A stretch of 64,000 nucleotides of DNA from Ulvibacterium sp965228935 (GTDB taxonomy: Bacteria; Bacteroidota; Bacteroidia; Flavobacteriales; Flavobacteriaceae), in the NCBI RefSeq assembly GCF_965228935.1, contig NZ_OZ245846.1:1798001-1862000 (forward strand), given 5' to 3'. The notes beneath the pieces are model-generated. The model was given only the letters and a program-made list of their open reading frames with translations. It was not told the origin of the DNA and made no database searches. Positions 15,169-24,619 of this stretch are shown here, piece after piece; positions within the stretch are counted from its first letter, which is position 1, and every line of letters starts with the position of its first letter. The translations under genes and the position numbers were made by a program.

Positions 15169-18021
15169 ATGAAATATAATTTCAAGGAAATTGAGGCCAA
15201 GTGGCAGGAATATTGGGCAAAGCATGGGACTTTTAGGGCCAGCAACGATTCCGAAAAAGAAAAATTCTATGTTTTGGATATGTTCCCGTATCCCTCCGGA
15301 TCGGGATTGCATGTTGGCCACCCCTTGGGTTATATAGCCAGTGATATATATGCACGGTATAAACGTCATAAAGGGTTTAACGTACTGCATCCCATGGGAT
15401 ATGACTCATTTGGATTGCCCGCTGAGCAGTACGCCATTCAGACCGGGCAGCATCCGGCCATAACCACGGGGGCCAATATCAAGAGGTATAGGGAGCAATT
15501 GGATAAGTTGGGCTTCTCCTTTGATTGGAGCCGGGAGGTCCGTACATCAGACCCCCAATACTACAAGTGGACACAATGGATTTTCATACAGCTGTTCAAC
15601 TCGTGGTACAATATCGATTCGGACAAAGCCGAAGATATCACGGATTTGATACGATTGTTTGAAGGGGAAGGAAACGCAAATGTAAAAGCGTCCTGTGATG
15701 AGGATACGCCCCAATTTTCGGCAAAGGACTGGGCCGCTTTTTCATCTAAGGAAAAGCAGGAGATATTACTTAAATACAGATTGACCTACTTGGCGGATAC
15801 GGAGGTTAATTGGTGTCCGGCTTTGGGAACCGTCTTGGCCAATGACGAGGTGGTCAATGGGGTTTCGGAACGCGGGGGACATCCCGTTATCCGAAAGAAG
15901 ATGACCCAATGGAGTATGCGTATCACGGCCTATGCCCAGCGGTTGTTGGATGGACTTGAGAAAATTGATTGGCCTCAACCCCTTAAGGATTCACAAACCA
16001 ATTGGATTGGTCGATCAGAAGGGGCAAGTGTAAGATTCAAGGTTCAAGGTTCAATGTTGGACAACTCCCGTAGCTTGGAATCTGAAACCTTCATTGAAGT
16101 TTTTACCACGAGACCCGATACCATATTTGGAGCTACTTTTATGACCTTGGCGCCGGAGCATGAATTGGTATCCAAAATAACCACTCCCGAACAAAAAGCT
16201 GAAGTGGAGGCTTATGTGAGAGCTACGGCCAAACGCTCCGAACGCGATCGAATGGCGGATGTTAAATCCATAACCGGAGCTTTTACAGGAGCCTTTGCCG
16301 AGCATCCCTTTACCAAGGAACCCATTCCCGTTTGGATCGGGGACTATGTACTGGCCTGTTATGGGACCGGGGCCGTGATGTCCGTTCCTTGTGGAGATCA
16401 ACGCGATTATGATTTTGCAAAACATTTTGGTATTCCCATTCCTAATATTTTTGAAGGTGTGGATATCTCGGAGGAGGCCTTCGCCAACAAGGAAAAGACC
16501 ATCATTGCCAATTCCGATTTTCTTAATGGGTTAAGTTACAAGGAGGCTACAAAGAAAATTATTACGGAACTTGAAAAAATCGGAGCGGGAAAAGGCAAAA
16601 TCAATTATCGTTTGCGAGATGCCGTTTTTAGCCGCCAGCGGTATTGGGGGGAACCTTTTCCGGTCTATTATGATGCGAATGGGATGCCGCAAATACTGGA
16701 TGAAAAATATCTTCCCCTGGAATTGCCCGAAGTAGAAAAATACCTCCCCACGGAGACCGGGGAGCCCCCATTGGGCAATGCTACCCACTGGGCCTGGAAT
16801 ATGGAAACCAATACAGTGGTGGGGAATGATTTGATCGATTACAAAACCATATTCCCATTGGAGCTGAATACCATGCCGGGATGGGCGGGGAGCTCCCAGT
16901 ACTTTAACCGATATATGGATCCGCATAATGACGATGCGATTTTTTCTCAGGAAGCTGTCAACTATTGGCAGGATGTGGATCTCTATATTGGGGGTAGCGA
17001 GCATGCCACGGGACATTTGCTCTACTCTCGTTTCTGGCAGAAGTTTATGTTTGACAAGGGTTTGGTGCCCGTGGACGAATATGCCAAAAAACTAATAAAC
17101 CAGGGAATGATTACTGGAACCAGTGCTTTCATCTTTAGGGAGGAAGGTACGGGCAACGTTATTTCCAAAGGATTGATACAAGAAAAAAAAGTTACCCCTA
17201 TACATGCTGACGTCTCTCTGGTCGATTCATCAGATGAATTGGATATCGAGGCGTTTAAAAAATGGCAACCGGAGTATAAGGATTCGGAATTTATTTTGGA
17301 AGAGGATAAATATATCGTGGGGCGTGAAGTAGAAAAGATGTCCAAATCCAAGTACAATGTGGTCAACCCGGATGAGATTTGTGAGGAATACGGAGCGGAC
17401 AGTCTTCGCCTATATGAAATGTTCCTAGGCCCCTTGGAACAATCCAAACCATGGAACACGGCGGGGATTACCGGGGTGCATTCCTTTCTAAAAAAAATGT
17501 GGCGGTTGTACCATTCCGGTGCGGACGATACATTTTCGGTTTCGAATAACGAACCTTCCAAGGAGAATCTAAAGACCTTGCACAAGACTATCAAAAAAGT
17601 GGAAGAGGATATTGAGAACTTTAGTTTCAATACTTCAGTCTCTACCTTCATGATCTGTGTCAATGAGCTTTCGGCCCAAAAATGTAACAGTCGGGAAATC
17701 CTGGAGCCTCTTGCCATTTTGGTATCGCCCTATGCCCCGCATATCGCGGAGGAATTGTGGCAGGGACTTGGCCATACCGAAACCATTTCCTATGCTTCCT
17801 TTCCAAAATTCGAAGCGGATTATATAACCGAAAGCAGCAAGGAATATCCTATTTCCTTTAATGGAAAAATGCGTTTTACCTTGGAACTTCCTTTGGATAT
17901 GGCAAAGGAAGAGATTGAGAAAACGGTAATGGCCCATGAAAGGACCCAACAACAATTACAGGGCCGCACGCCCAAAAAAGTTATTGTGGTACCTGGGAAG
18001 ATTGTAAATATCGTAGGATAA
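15169..18021 (+). CDS. leuS: leucine--tRNA ligase
   Basis: The 950-aa class I aminoacyl-tRNA synthetase charges tRNA-Leu. The HIGH-type motif is HVGHPLG (48-54) and the KMSKS motif is at 723-727. The CP1 editing domain lies between (about 240-430, including TTRPDTIFG). The length exceeds the ~860 aa of E. coli LeuRS because of insertions. One is near residues 145-200 and another follows GSEHATGHLLYSRFW before KMSKS, as is usual in Bacteroidota. A short in-frame tandem repeat AAGGTTC is seen near 16039. Intact, single gene. Confidence 0.97.
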   Translation: MKYNFKEIEAKWQEYWAKHGTFRASNDSEKEKFYVLDMFPYPSGSGLHVGHPLGYIASDIYARYKRHKGFNVLHPMGYDSFGLPAEQYAIQTGQHPAITTGANIKRYREQLDKLGFSFDWSREVRTSDPQYYKWTQWIFIQLFNSWYNIDSDKAEDITDLIRLFEGEGNANVKASCDEDTPQFSAKDWAAFSSKEKQEILLKYRLTYLADTEVNWCPALGTVLANDEVVNGVSERGGHPVIRKKMTQWSMRITAYAQRLLDGLEKIDWPQPLKDSQTNWIGRSEGASVRFKVQGSMLDNSRSLESETFIEVFTTRPDTIFGATFMTLAPEHELVSKITTPEQKAEVEAYVRATAKRSERDRMADVKSITGAFTGAFAEHPFTKEPIPVWIGDYVLACYGTGAVMSVPCGDQRDYDFAKHFGIPIPNIFEGVDISEEAFANKEKTIIANSDFLNGLSYKEATKKIITELEKIGAGKGKINYRLRDAVFSRQRYWGEPFPVYYDANGMPQILDEKYLPLELPEVEKYLPTETGEPPLGNATHWAWNMETNTVVGNDLIDYKTIFPLELNTMPGWAGSSQYFNRYMDPHNDDAIFSQEAVNYWQDVDLYIGGSEHATGHLLYSRFWQKFMFDKGLVPVDEYAKKLINQGMITGTSAFIFREEGTGNVISKGLIQEKKVTPIHADVSLVDSSDELDIEAFKKWQPEYKDSEFILEEDKYIVGREVEKMSKSKYNVVNPDEICEEYGADSLRLYEMFLGPLEQSKPWNTAGITGVHSFLKKMWRLYHSGADDTFSVSNNEPSKENLKTLHKTIKKVEEDIENFSFNTSVSTFMICVNELSAQKCNSREILEPLAILVSPYAPHIAEELWQGLGHTETISYASFPKFEADYITESSKEYPISFNGKMRFTLELPLDMAKEEIEKTVMAHERTQQQLQGRTPKKVIVVPGKIVNIVG

Positions 18022-18096
18022 TAAGGGTTTTCCTTCCGGGGAATCCTTATTCCTAATTACATCTATTTGACCCGTGCTTCAGAAGACAGACTATAT

Positions 18097-18310
18097 GTGA
18101 GCCATGTCGGCCTTTGTGCGCTAGGTCTATGGTATGGTGGTACAAATCTACCACGGATGTTTCCCGAGCCATGTATTTGATAATAGTACCGGGTACCGTG
18201 CTCTGGTTTATATATGGGACCTGCCACAATGATATATCCATATTGCTTGCAAACGGATTCCAGCGGTTCTGGCACATAAGGTGTTTTTATGGAAAATATA
18301 TGATAAGTAA
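18097..18310 (+). pseudogene. decayed SemiSWEET (PQ-loop sugar transporter) gene
   Basis: One plus-strand frame (from about 18129) encodes YKSTTDVSRAMYLIIVPG, then TVLWFIYGTCHNDISILLAN. This is a clear match to the second half of SemiSWEET proteins (K-S-T-x-D-V-S, LWxxYG and D-x-x-I-x-x-AN). The coding then jumps frame at about 18257 to IPAVLAHKVFLWKIYDK and a stop at 18308-18310, like the final helix of the family. Upstream, a third frame reads HVGLCAL like the first helix, but the TT-x-x-F-x-PQ segment is missing. At least two frameshifts and an internal deletion mean no functional half-transporter is made. The rest of 18022-18470 holds only the leader of the next gene. Confidence 0.65.
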
Positions 18311-18470
18311 TCAATTTAATGTACATTTTGTCAGTATTTGTCATCCTACCTGTGCCCAAAACTCTTTCTGGGGACATTGGCGGGGTTTTTGCTTGATAAA
18401 GGAAAAAGTCACCTCCATGGATAGGGGAATCTTTTTTAACTTTAGTACGAATATTTAAAATTGAAAAGTT

Positions 18471-19166
18471 ATGATGGGATATTATATATTAATCGGGGCC
18501 ATCGCTTTGGTAAGCTGGTTGGTAAGTGCAAAGCTTAAAAGTAAATTCAGGCATTATTCCAAGGTGCATTTACAGAATGGCATGAGTGGGGCCGAGATTG
18601 CCGAGAAAATGTTGGCGGACCACGGTATCCGGGATGTAAAGGTAATCTCTACGGCAGGGATGCTTACCGATCACTATAACCCAAGGAACAAAACGGTTAA
18701 TTTAAGCGAGGGGGTCTATAGCCAACGCAACGCTGCCGCGGCAGCGGTTGCCGCCCATGAATGCGGTCATGCGGTGCAGCATGCCCAGGCCTATGAGTGG
18801 TTGACCATGCGTTCCAAATTGGTTCCCGTAGTGAGCGTTACTTCTGGAATGTCCATGTGGGTAGTTTTTGGCGGATTAATGTTAGGAGCTGCTGCCGGTG
18901 TTGGTCTGGGCTACTATATTGCGGTAGCCGGTTTGGTGATGATGGCCATGGCCACGCTGTTTAGCTTTGTTACCTTGCCCGTGGAGTACGATGCGAGTAA
19001 AAGGGCCCTGGTATGGTTACGACAAAAGAATATGGTTACCCAGCAAGAATACAAAGGTTCCGAGGATGCCCTAAAGTGGGCGGCCCGTACGTATTTGGTA
19101 GCTGCGATTGGCTCGTTGGCAACCTTGGTCTACTGGGGATTGCAGGTTTTTGGAGGTAGGGATTAA
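18471..19166 (+). CDS. zinc metallopeptidase, YugP family
   Basis: This 231-aa membrane protein has an N-terminal helix (3-20), the zinc-binding motif HECGH (96-100) and two or three C-terminal membrane helices (about 125-170 and 205-225). It matches the neutral zinc metallopeptidase family PF04298. The third zinc ligand is likely the Glu in LPVEYDASKRAL (near residue 170). Its role is envelope proteolysis, with substrate unknown. A strong terminator follows at 19192-19226. A TAACTTTA box 40 bp upstream (18439) may be part of the promoter. Confidence 0.9.
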   Translation: MMGYYILIGAIALVSWLVSAKLKSKFRHYSKVHLQNGMSGAEIAEKMLADHGIRDVKVISTAGMLTDHYNPRNKTVNLSEGVYSQRNAAAAAVAAHECGHAVQHAQAYEWLTMRSKLVPVVSVTSGMSMWVVFGGLMLGAAAGVGLGYYIAVAGLVMMAMATLFSFVTLPVEYDASKRALVWLRQKNMVTQQEYKGSEDALKWAARTYLVAAIGSLATLVYWGLQVFGGRD

Positions 19167-19191
19167 TTCCCATTAAATAGTTTAAAATAAG

Positions 19192-19226
19192 ACCTGTCTC
19201 GCTAAAAACACTTGACAGGTTTTTTT
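19192..19226 (+). terminator. intrinsic terminator of the YugP-family gene
   Basis: ACCTGTC (19192-19198) pairs with GACAGGT (19214-19220), followed by a run of seven T (19220-19226). It lies 25 bp after the stop at 19166. An in-frame TTG at 19212 belongs to this hairpin and should not be used as the start of the next gene. Confidence 0.85.
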
Positions 19227-19238
19227 ATGCCCAATACT

Positions 19239-19670
19239 ATGGAAGAAAGTATAGTTATAGGACTGGCCACGATTGACGATTTGCCGGCTTTACAAAGTGT
19301 TGGAGATCGGTTGTTCGATTATCCCATTAAACCAAACCGAACCATTGAATTTATGGAGGATAAGAGGCATCATTTGGCCTTGGCCTATCACGCAGATGCT
19401 GTGGTGGGAATGGCTTCGGGATTCCACTATGTCCATCCTGATAAAGACCCCCACCTTTTTGTCAATGAAGTTTCCGTTCTGGACGAATACCAAGGGAAGG
19501 GTATTGGCCGAAGGTTGACAAAGTTTTTGGTAGAATATGGAAGGGAACTGGGTTGTAAGGAAGCTTGGGTGGCTACGGAAAAATCGAATATTGCGGCACA
19601 AAAGGCCTATTTGGCCGCCGGGGGTGTTCCTGAGGAAGAGCCCATTGTACTTATCGAGTTTAACTATTAA
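19239..19670 (+). CDS. GNAT-family N-acetyltransferase
   Basis: This ~143-aa protein has the GNAT fold signatures: strand 4 with LFVNEVSVLDEYQGKGIGRRL, where Q-G-K-G-I-G-R is the acetyl-CoA pyrophosphate loop, then EAWVATEKSNIAAQKAYLAAGG. The overall look is of the AAC(3)-I-like group, but substrate cannot be assigned. The start is uncertain: ATG at 19227 (MPNT) directly follows the terminator T-run, and ATG at 19239 (MEESIVIGLATI) is preferred. It overlaps the convergent Lrp gene by 4 bp. Confidence 0.82.
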   Translation: MEESIVIGLATIDDLPALQSVGDRLFDYPIKPNRTIEFMEDKRHHLALAYHADAVVGMASGFHYVHPDKDPHLFVNEVSVLDEYQGKGIGRRLTKFLVEYGRELGCKEAWVATEKSNIAAQKAYLAAGGVPEEEPIVLIEFNY

Positions 19671-20137
19671 ATTGATATTTGCCTGTCGATCTGTTGGGCC
19701 AGGGAAATAAAGGTTTCCGTTCTGGAAACACCTTCAATTTGCTGTATTTCCTTGTTGAGTACATACATCAGATGTTCATTGTCCCTACAAAGTACTTTTA
19801 TGAGAATGGACCAATTCCCTGTAGTATAATGGCATTCCAAGACCTCCGGAATCTTTTCCAAATGCTTTACCGCTATCGGATTACTCATTGCCTTATCCAA
19901 ATATATCCCGATGTAGGCCATGGTGGTGTATCCCATGACTTTAGGGTTGATGATGAATTTAGACCCTGCCAATAGTCTTGAAGCCTCCAATTTTCGAAGA
20001 CGTTGGTGTATGGCAGCACCTGAGATGCCAATATTCCGGGCAATTTCCAAAATGGGTTTACGGGCATCTTGCATAAGAAATCTTAGAATTTTCTTGTCGA
20101 TACCATCTATTTTTACTTTTTCGTTACTGGATTTCAT
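19667..20137 (-). CDS. Lrp/AsnC-family transcriptional regulator
   Basis: This 156-aa protein has an N-terminal HTH (IDKKILRFLMQDARKPILEIARNIGISGAAIHQRLRKLE, about residues 12-50). A RAM-type ligand-binding domain follows (about 70-150). The family responds to amino acids. It is adjacent to, and in the same direction as, a saccharopine dehydrogenase-like gene 135 bp upstream, so a role in lysine metabolism is plausible though unproven. Confidence 0.92.
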   Translation of the reverse strand: MKSSNEKVKIDGIDKKILRFLMQDARKPILEIARNIGISGAAIHQRLRKLEASRLLAGSKFIINPKVMGYTTMAYIGIYLDKAMSNPIAVKHLEKIPEVLECHYTTGNWSILIKVLCRDNEHLMYVLNKEIQQIEGVSRTETFISLAQQIDRQISI

Positions 20138-20272
20138 GGAATATCTTTCAATTTAGAGACAAAACTATGAAATCTATATAATTAAATAACTTCTTATGAG
20201 CCTTTGTATCAAATGGAAAAGAGAAAATGCCATAATTGAATGACCCTGAAGATAAGTATCCTAATAGAGGTT

Positions 20273-21646
20273 TTAACTAGCAACGGAATCCGGGTTATAT
20301 CCCAAATAAGGTACCTTAAATTCCTTGAAAATCACACCCAGTGTGCTAAGTTCGGAAAGAATGGGTTCATATACTTCCTTGGTAATCGGAATCTGTACCC
20401 CAGGGGTCTTAATTTCCTTATTCAATATCAAAAGGGTAGCTATGGCAACGGGAAGCCCTACCGTCTTGGCCATTGCAGTATGGGTATGGTCTTCTCCAAT
20501 AACTACCATATTGGCATCTATTTGCTGCTTTTTTCCTGATAGCTCATAACCGAACTTGTGGTACATGACGATCATATCCTTGTCATCTTTGGTCAGGGTC
20601 CAACTGTCTTCAAGAATCCGTTGCAGTACCTGAGCTGGAGTCGCATTCTCCAAAGGGATGGTCTTTTTTGCACTAAAAATATCCAATTCCAATAATTTGC
20701 CCCAAATGCTATCGTCCTGGTCTATCTTTAAATAATGTCGTAATTTAAGCTCAACCGAGTCTGTTGGGGAGTAGGGTAGAAACAGATTGACATATTCGCG
20801 ATAGGACATGCCTTTGGAGTTTTCAATCGTATAACTATCGTCAGTCATGCCCAGTTGAACGAACAGATTCCAAGCTTTGGAAAACCCTATCCTTCGCATA
20901 GTGCCCCTATAAAGGGTCAAGACATCCTCAAGCCCATAGGCTTTTCGATAGTCCAGGGAATCCCTGTTGGCATAGCCCTCAAAACGACCATATCCTTCAA
21001 TTTCAAAGAATTCCGTTCTTCTGAAAAGTTTGTGATAAGGGATGTATTTGTATGTTCCTTCCTGCAGGAATTTTGCGGCTCCACCTTGTCCTGCCAATAC
21101 TACGTTTCTAGGATTCCAGGTAAACTTATAGTTCCAAAGATTGGTATCGCTCTCCGGGGCCACCAATCCTCCTGTAAAGGATTCGAACAACAACATTTTT
21201 CCTCCCTCTCGCCTTATTCGATCTATGACGTGCATGGCACTCATATGATCTATTCCGGGATCTAGGCCCATTTCGTTCATAAACACTAACCCTTTTTGCT
21301 TAACTTTTTTATGCAATGCCCTAATCTCCGGACTTACGTAAGATGCCGTAACCAAATGCTTTCCAAAGGCCAGACAATCCTTGGCCACATTACCATGCAT
21401 CCGGGCGGGCAGCATGGAAACCACGATATCGGAATCCTTAATGGCCCTTTTTCTATCATCTTCCCTAAAAATATCGAGCTGTAGCATGGTACATGAAGGA
21501 TGTTCTTTTACCGATTTGGAGAGACTATCGGGGTTTAAATCGCCAATGGTAATGTGCAACCATTGGGAAGCTGCCTTTTCCAAAAGGTAATCCAAAAGAT
21601 AGGCAGTGGATTTTCCCGCACCGACAATCAATATTTTTCGCAACAT
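20273..21646 (-). CDS. saccharopine dehydrogenase-family protein
   Basis: The 457-aa protein from the ATG at 21646 (MLRKILIVGAGKSTAYLLDYLL) starts directly with a Rossmann dinucleotide motif. An in-frame TTG at 21685 would add 13 residues with no family support. The C-terminal catalytic domain of saccharopine reductase follows, with GLDPGIDHMSAMHVID near residue 130. It resembles LYS9-type and bifunctional LKR/SDH C-terminal parts, which convert saccharopine to 2-aminoadipate semialdehyde plus glutamate. Lysine catabolism is therefore likely. An Lrp-type regulator is immediately downstream. Confidence 0.88.
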   Translation of the reverse strand: MLRKILIVGAGKSTAYLLDYLLEKAASQWLHITIGDLNPDSLSKSVKEHPSCTMLQLDIFREDDRKRAIKDSDIVVSMLPARMHGNVAKDCLAFGKHLVTASYVSPEIRALHKKVKQKGLVFMNEMGLDPGIDHMSAMHVIDRIRREGGKMLLFESFTGGLVAPESDTNLWNYKFTWNPRNVVLAGQGGAAKFLQEGTYKYIPYHKLFRRTEFFEIEGYGRFEGYANRDSLDYRKAYGLEDVLTLYRGTMRRIGFSKAWNLFVQLGMTDDSYTIENSKGMSYREYVNLFLPYSPTDSVELKLRHYLKIDQDDSIWGKLLELDIFSAKKTIPLENATPAQVLQRILEDSWTLTKDDKDMIVMYHKFGYELSGKKQQIDANMVVIGEDHTHTAMAKTVGLPVAIATLLILNKEIKTPGVQIPITKEVYEPILSELSTLGVIFKEFKVPYLGYNPDSVAS

Positions 21647-21732
21647 AGGTTTTACATCGTTAGTTTTGCAAATAGTACGAAGCACTAAGGTATCAATTTG
21701 TTACATTTATAAAAAAGACCATTGAGGAAGTT

Positions 21733-22119
21733 ATGAACAGAACAATTTTTTTGACGGGAACGGTTTTCGGATTGTTAGCAGTACTGCTAGGGGCCTTCGG
21801 GGCACATGGTCTGGAAAAGCTGGTGGATATCAATGCGGTCCAAACTTTTGAAACCGGGGTAAAATATCAAATGTACCATGCTTTTTTTCTATTGATATTG
21901 GCGAACGTGAACAAGATTCCGGAACAAAGGAAAAAGTGGGTGTTTTACTGTGTTTTTAGTGGTGTGATTCTATTTTCCTTTTCTATATATCTACTCGCAA
22001 TAAACAGCATAACAAGTTTTGATTTTAAATCGATCGCTCTTCTGACTCCTCTTGGTGGAACACTACTGGTGTTGGGTTGGATTCTTTTGGGTTATCAAAG
22101 TTTAAAGAATCTAAAATAA
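21733..22119 (+). CDS. DUF423 family inner-membrane protein (YgdD-like)
   Basis: This 128-aa protein has four membrane segments and the family signature FGLLAVLLGAFGAHGL near the N-terminus, then FETGVKYQMYHAFFLLIL. Its function is unknown in the whole family. It is 30 bp upstream of pckA on the same strand, so the two may be cotranscribed. Confidence 0.88.
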   Translation: MNRTIFLTGTVFGLLAVLLGAFGAHGLEKLVDINAVQTFETGVKYQMYHAFFLLILANVNKIPEQRKKWVFYCVFSGVILFSFSIYLLAINSITSFDFKSIALLTPLGGTLLVLGWILLGYQSLKNLK

Positions 22120-22149
22120 ACGATTTTGAACAACAAAATACTGGCTTGA

Positions 22150-23766
22150 ATGGAGGTTTCAAAAAATAACCCAATATCTATTTCCCTAAAAGATTATGGC
22201 ATTACCCAAAGTGACATAAAATATCAATTGGATCCGTTACATCTTCATAGGATTACCTTGGAAAAGAATATGGGGAGGGAGGCCTCATCCGGAGCTCTGG
22301 CCATAAACACTGGAGAATTTACGGGAAGGTCGCCCGACGATCGGTTCATCGTGAAAGATAATATCACTTCGGACAAGGTTTGGTGGGGCGGTATAAACAT
22401 GCCCTTTGAACCTTCCGCCTTTGATAAACTCTATGATAAGGTTATCACGTATTTGAACGATAAGGAACTTTATGTACGCGATTGTTATGCGTGCGCCGAT
22501 GCCAACTACCGAATGGATATTCGGGTCATTACCGAGTATCCTTGGTCCAACCAGTTTGTATACAATATGTTCATCCGACCTACGGAGGAGGAATTGAAGA
22601 ATTTTGAACCGGAATGGACGGTAATCAATGCACCGGGATTTAGGGCCGTTGCGGAAGAAGATGGTACGCGGCAACATAACTTTGCCCTATTGAATTTTTC
22701 CCGAAAAATTGCCTTGATCGGAGGAACGGGCTATACGGGAGAAATCAAGAAGGGAATTTTTTCCGCGCTTAATTTCATACTTCCGGTATACAAGAACACG
22801 TTGCCTATGCATTGTTCGGCCAACGTTGGAAAAAAAGGGGATACGGCCATTTTCTTTGGGCTGTCCGGAACCGGCAAGACCACCTTGTCCACGGATGCCA
22901 CCCGTAAACTGATCGGTGACGATGAACATGGTTGGAACAATGAAAACGCGGTGTTCAATTTTGAGGGAGGATGTTATGCCAAGGTCATTGACCTTTCCCA
23001 GGAAAATGAACCGGAAATCTATAAGGCCATTAAAAAAGGTGCAATTCTGGAAAATGTGGTTATGGACGATAGTGGGCAAGTAGATTTTTCAGACATTTCC
23101 ATTACACAGAACACCCGTGTAAGCTATCCCCTTTACCATATTGACAACGTTCAACGGCCCTCCATAGGTCATAATCCCAAGAATATTTTTTTTTTGACAG
23201 CGGATGCCTTTGGGGTACTCCCTCCTATTTCAAAACTTACTCCTAGCCAAGCGGCGTATCACTTTATTTCCGGATATACGGCCAAGGTAGCCGGAACCGA
23301 AGCAGGGGTGGTAGAGCCCATTCCTTCTTTTTCCGCCTGTTTTGGAGCTCCCTTTATGCCTTTGCATCCGGCAAAATATGCCGAAATGTTAAGCAAGAAA
23401 ATGACCGAGGCCGGCGTAAATGTTTGGTTAGTGAATACGGGATGGACCGGGGGATCCTATGGTGTGGGGAAGCGAATGGAATTGAAATATACCCGGGCCA
23501 TGATCCAGGCCGTTTTGAACGGCGATTTGGGATTGTATACCTATGACACCTATCATATCCATTCCGTGTTCGGTGTGGCTCAACCTAGAAAATGTCCAGG
23601 AGTCCCCACCAGTGTTCTAAGTCCTCGTGCGACTTGGAACGATGATGAGGCCTATTACAGGACTGCTTTTAAATTGACGAATGCATTCCGCGAAAACTTC
23701 AAGAAATTCGAGTCCCATGCTACTGAGGAAATACGACGGGGAGGGCCACAGCGATATGCCTTTTAG
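22150..23766 (+). CDS. pckA: phosphoenolpyruvate carboxykinase (ATP)
   Basis: The 538-aa cytoplasmic enzyme interconverts oxaloacetate + ATP and PEP + CO2 + ADP. The kinase-1a P-loop GLSGTGKTTLS is at about residues 237-247. The oxaloacetate-binding FTGRSPDDRF (near 57-66), the metal site NEDxxxH-like region and LVNTGWTGGSYGVGKR (near 425) are all seen. It is of normal length for the ATP-dependent family. In marine flavobacteria it may run in either the gluconeogenic or the anaplerotic direction. Confidence 0.97.
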   Translation: MEVSKNNPISISLKDYGITQSDIKYQLDPLHLHRITLEKNMGREASSGALAINTGEFTGRSPDDRFIVKDNITSDKVWWGGINMPFEPSAFDKLYDKVITYLNDKELYVRDCYACADANYRMDIRVITEYPWSNQFVYNMFIRPTEEELKNFEPEWTVINAPGFRAVAEEDGTRQHNFALLNFSRKIALIGGTGYTGEIKKGIFSALNFILPVYKNTLPMHCSANVGKKGDTAIFFGLSGTGKTTLSTDATRKLIGDDEHGWNNENAVFNFEGGCYAKVIDLSQENEPEIYKAIKKGAILENVVMDDSGQVDFSDISITQNTRVSYPLYHIDNVQRPSIGHNPKNIFFLTADAFGVLPPISKLTPSQAAYHFISGYTAKVAGTEAGVVEPIPSFSACFGAPFMPLHPAKYAEMLSKKMTEAGVNVWLVNTGWTGGSYGVGKRMELKYTRAMIQAVLNGDLGLYTYDTYHIHSVFGVAQPRKCPGVPTSVLSPRATWNDDEAYYRTAFKLTNAFRENFKKFESHATEEIRRGGPQRYAF

Positions 23767-23866
23767 ACAGGTCATAATATGCCATTTAAAAATAAGCCGC
23801 ATATATTTATGATATAAAAGGCTCTGTGAACGGTAAACCTTGGATTTTTCTAAAAAATGACGCCCT

Positions 23867-24613
23867 TTATTTTTTGTTTACTGCGGTAATGTACTTCTGC
23901 AAGGCCATGGTCATGGAAGGTGTTTCCGGGGTCGGGGCCTTAATATCAATGCGAAGACCGGCATCGGTCGCCGCTTTTACCGTGGAATTTCCAAATACCG
24001 CGATACGCGTATCGTTTTGTTCAAAATCAGGGAAATTCTTTAAAAGGGACTCTATGCCTGAAGGGCTGAAGAACACCAGGACATCGTAATAAACATCCCG
24101 AAGATCGGACAGGTCACTGATTACCGTCTTATAGAAAATTCCTCGGGTCCAATTGATACCAACCTTATCCAGAGCTTCCGGAACGGCTTGTTTAAGTGTG
24201 TCCGAGGAGGGAAGTAGAAATGTTTCTTCCTTATATTTCTTGAACAGGGGAACGAGTTCGTTGAAAACCCTCTTGCCTACGTAAATTTTACGCTTACGGT
24301 ATACCACATATTTTTGAAGGTAATAGGCCACGGCTTCGGACTGACAAAAGTACTTCATGGTGTCCGGAACCTTAAATCGCATTTCTTCCGCTATCCTAAA
24401 AAAGTGATCCACCGCATTGCGGCTGGTCAATATAATGGCCGTGTAATTTTTTAGGTCTATTTTTTGACGACGAACACTCTTTGCATCAACCCCTTCCACA
24501 TGAATAAAAGGCCTAAAATCTACCTTTACCTTTTCCTTGTCAATAAGTTTTGAATACGGGGAGTTTTCCATTTTCGGCTCCGGCTGGGACACCAAAATCG
24601 TCTTTACTTTCAT
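23867..24613 (-). CDS. hemD: uroporphyrinogen-III synthase
   Basis: This 248-aa two-domain protein matches HemD, which cyclises hydroxymethylbilane to uroporphyrinogen III in haem synthesis. It has alternating alpha/beta stretches: IILTSRNAVDHFFR near residue 60, VLVFFSPSGIESLL near 180 and IAVFGNSTVKAATDAG near 205. HemD sequences vary widely, so the call rests on these motifs and on length. It follows the DUF4271 gene by 6 bp on the same strand. The same pair is common in Bacteroidota. Confidence 0.85.
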   Translation of the reverse strand: MKVKTILVSQPEPKMENSPYSKLIDKEKVKVDFRPFIHVEGVDAKSVRRQKIDLKNYTAIILTSRNAVDHFFRIAEEMRFKVPDTMKYFCQSEAVAYYLQKYVVYRKRKIYVGKRVFNELVPLFKKYKEETFLLPSSDTLKQAVPEALDKVGINWTRGIFYKTVISDLSDLRDVYYDVLVFFSPSGIESLLKNFPDFEQNDTRIAVFGNSTVKAATDAGLRIDIKAPTPETPSMTMALQKYITAVNKK

Positions 24614-24619
24614 ATAAAC

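Noticed and set aside
16030..16052. Tandem AAGGTTC repeats inside leuS as a regulatory or slippage site
   Set aside because: The frame is intact and the repeat is only two to three units; likely chance codon use.
18114..18458. An apparently open 114-codon plus-strand gene after leuS
   Set aside because: Only its middle is SemiSWEET-like; it starts with TTG, lacks helix 1 in frame, and the family C-terminus lies in another frame, so it is treated as part of a pseudogene.
19212..19238. TTG start at 19212 for the GNAT gene
   Set aside because: It lies inside the terminator hairpin of the preceding gene; a downstream ATG is a better start.
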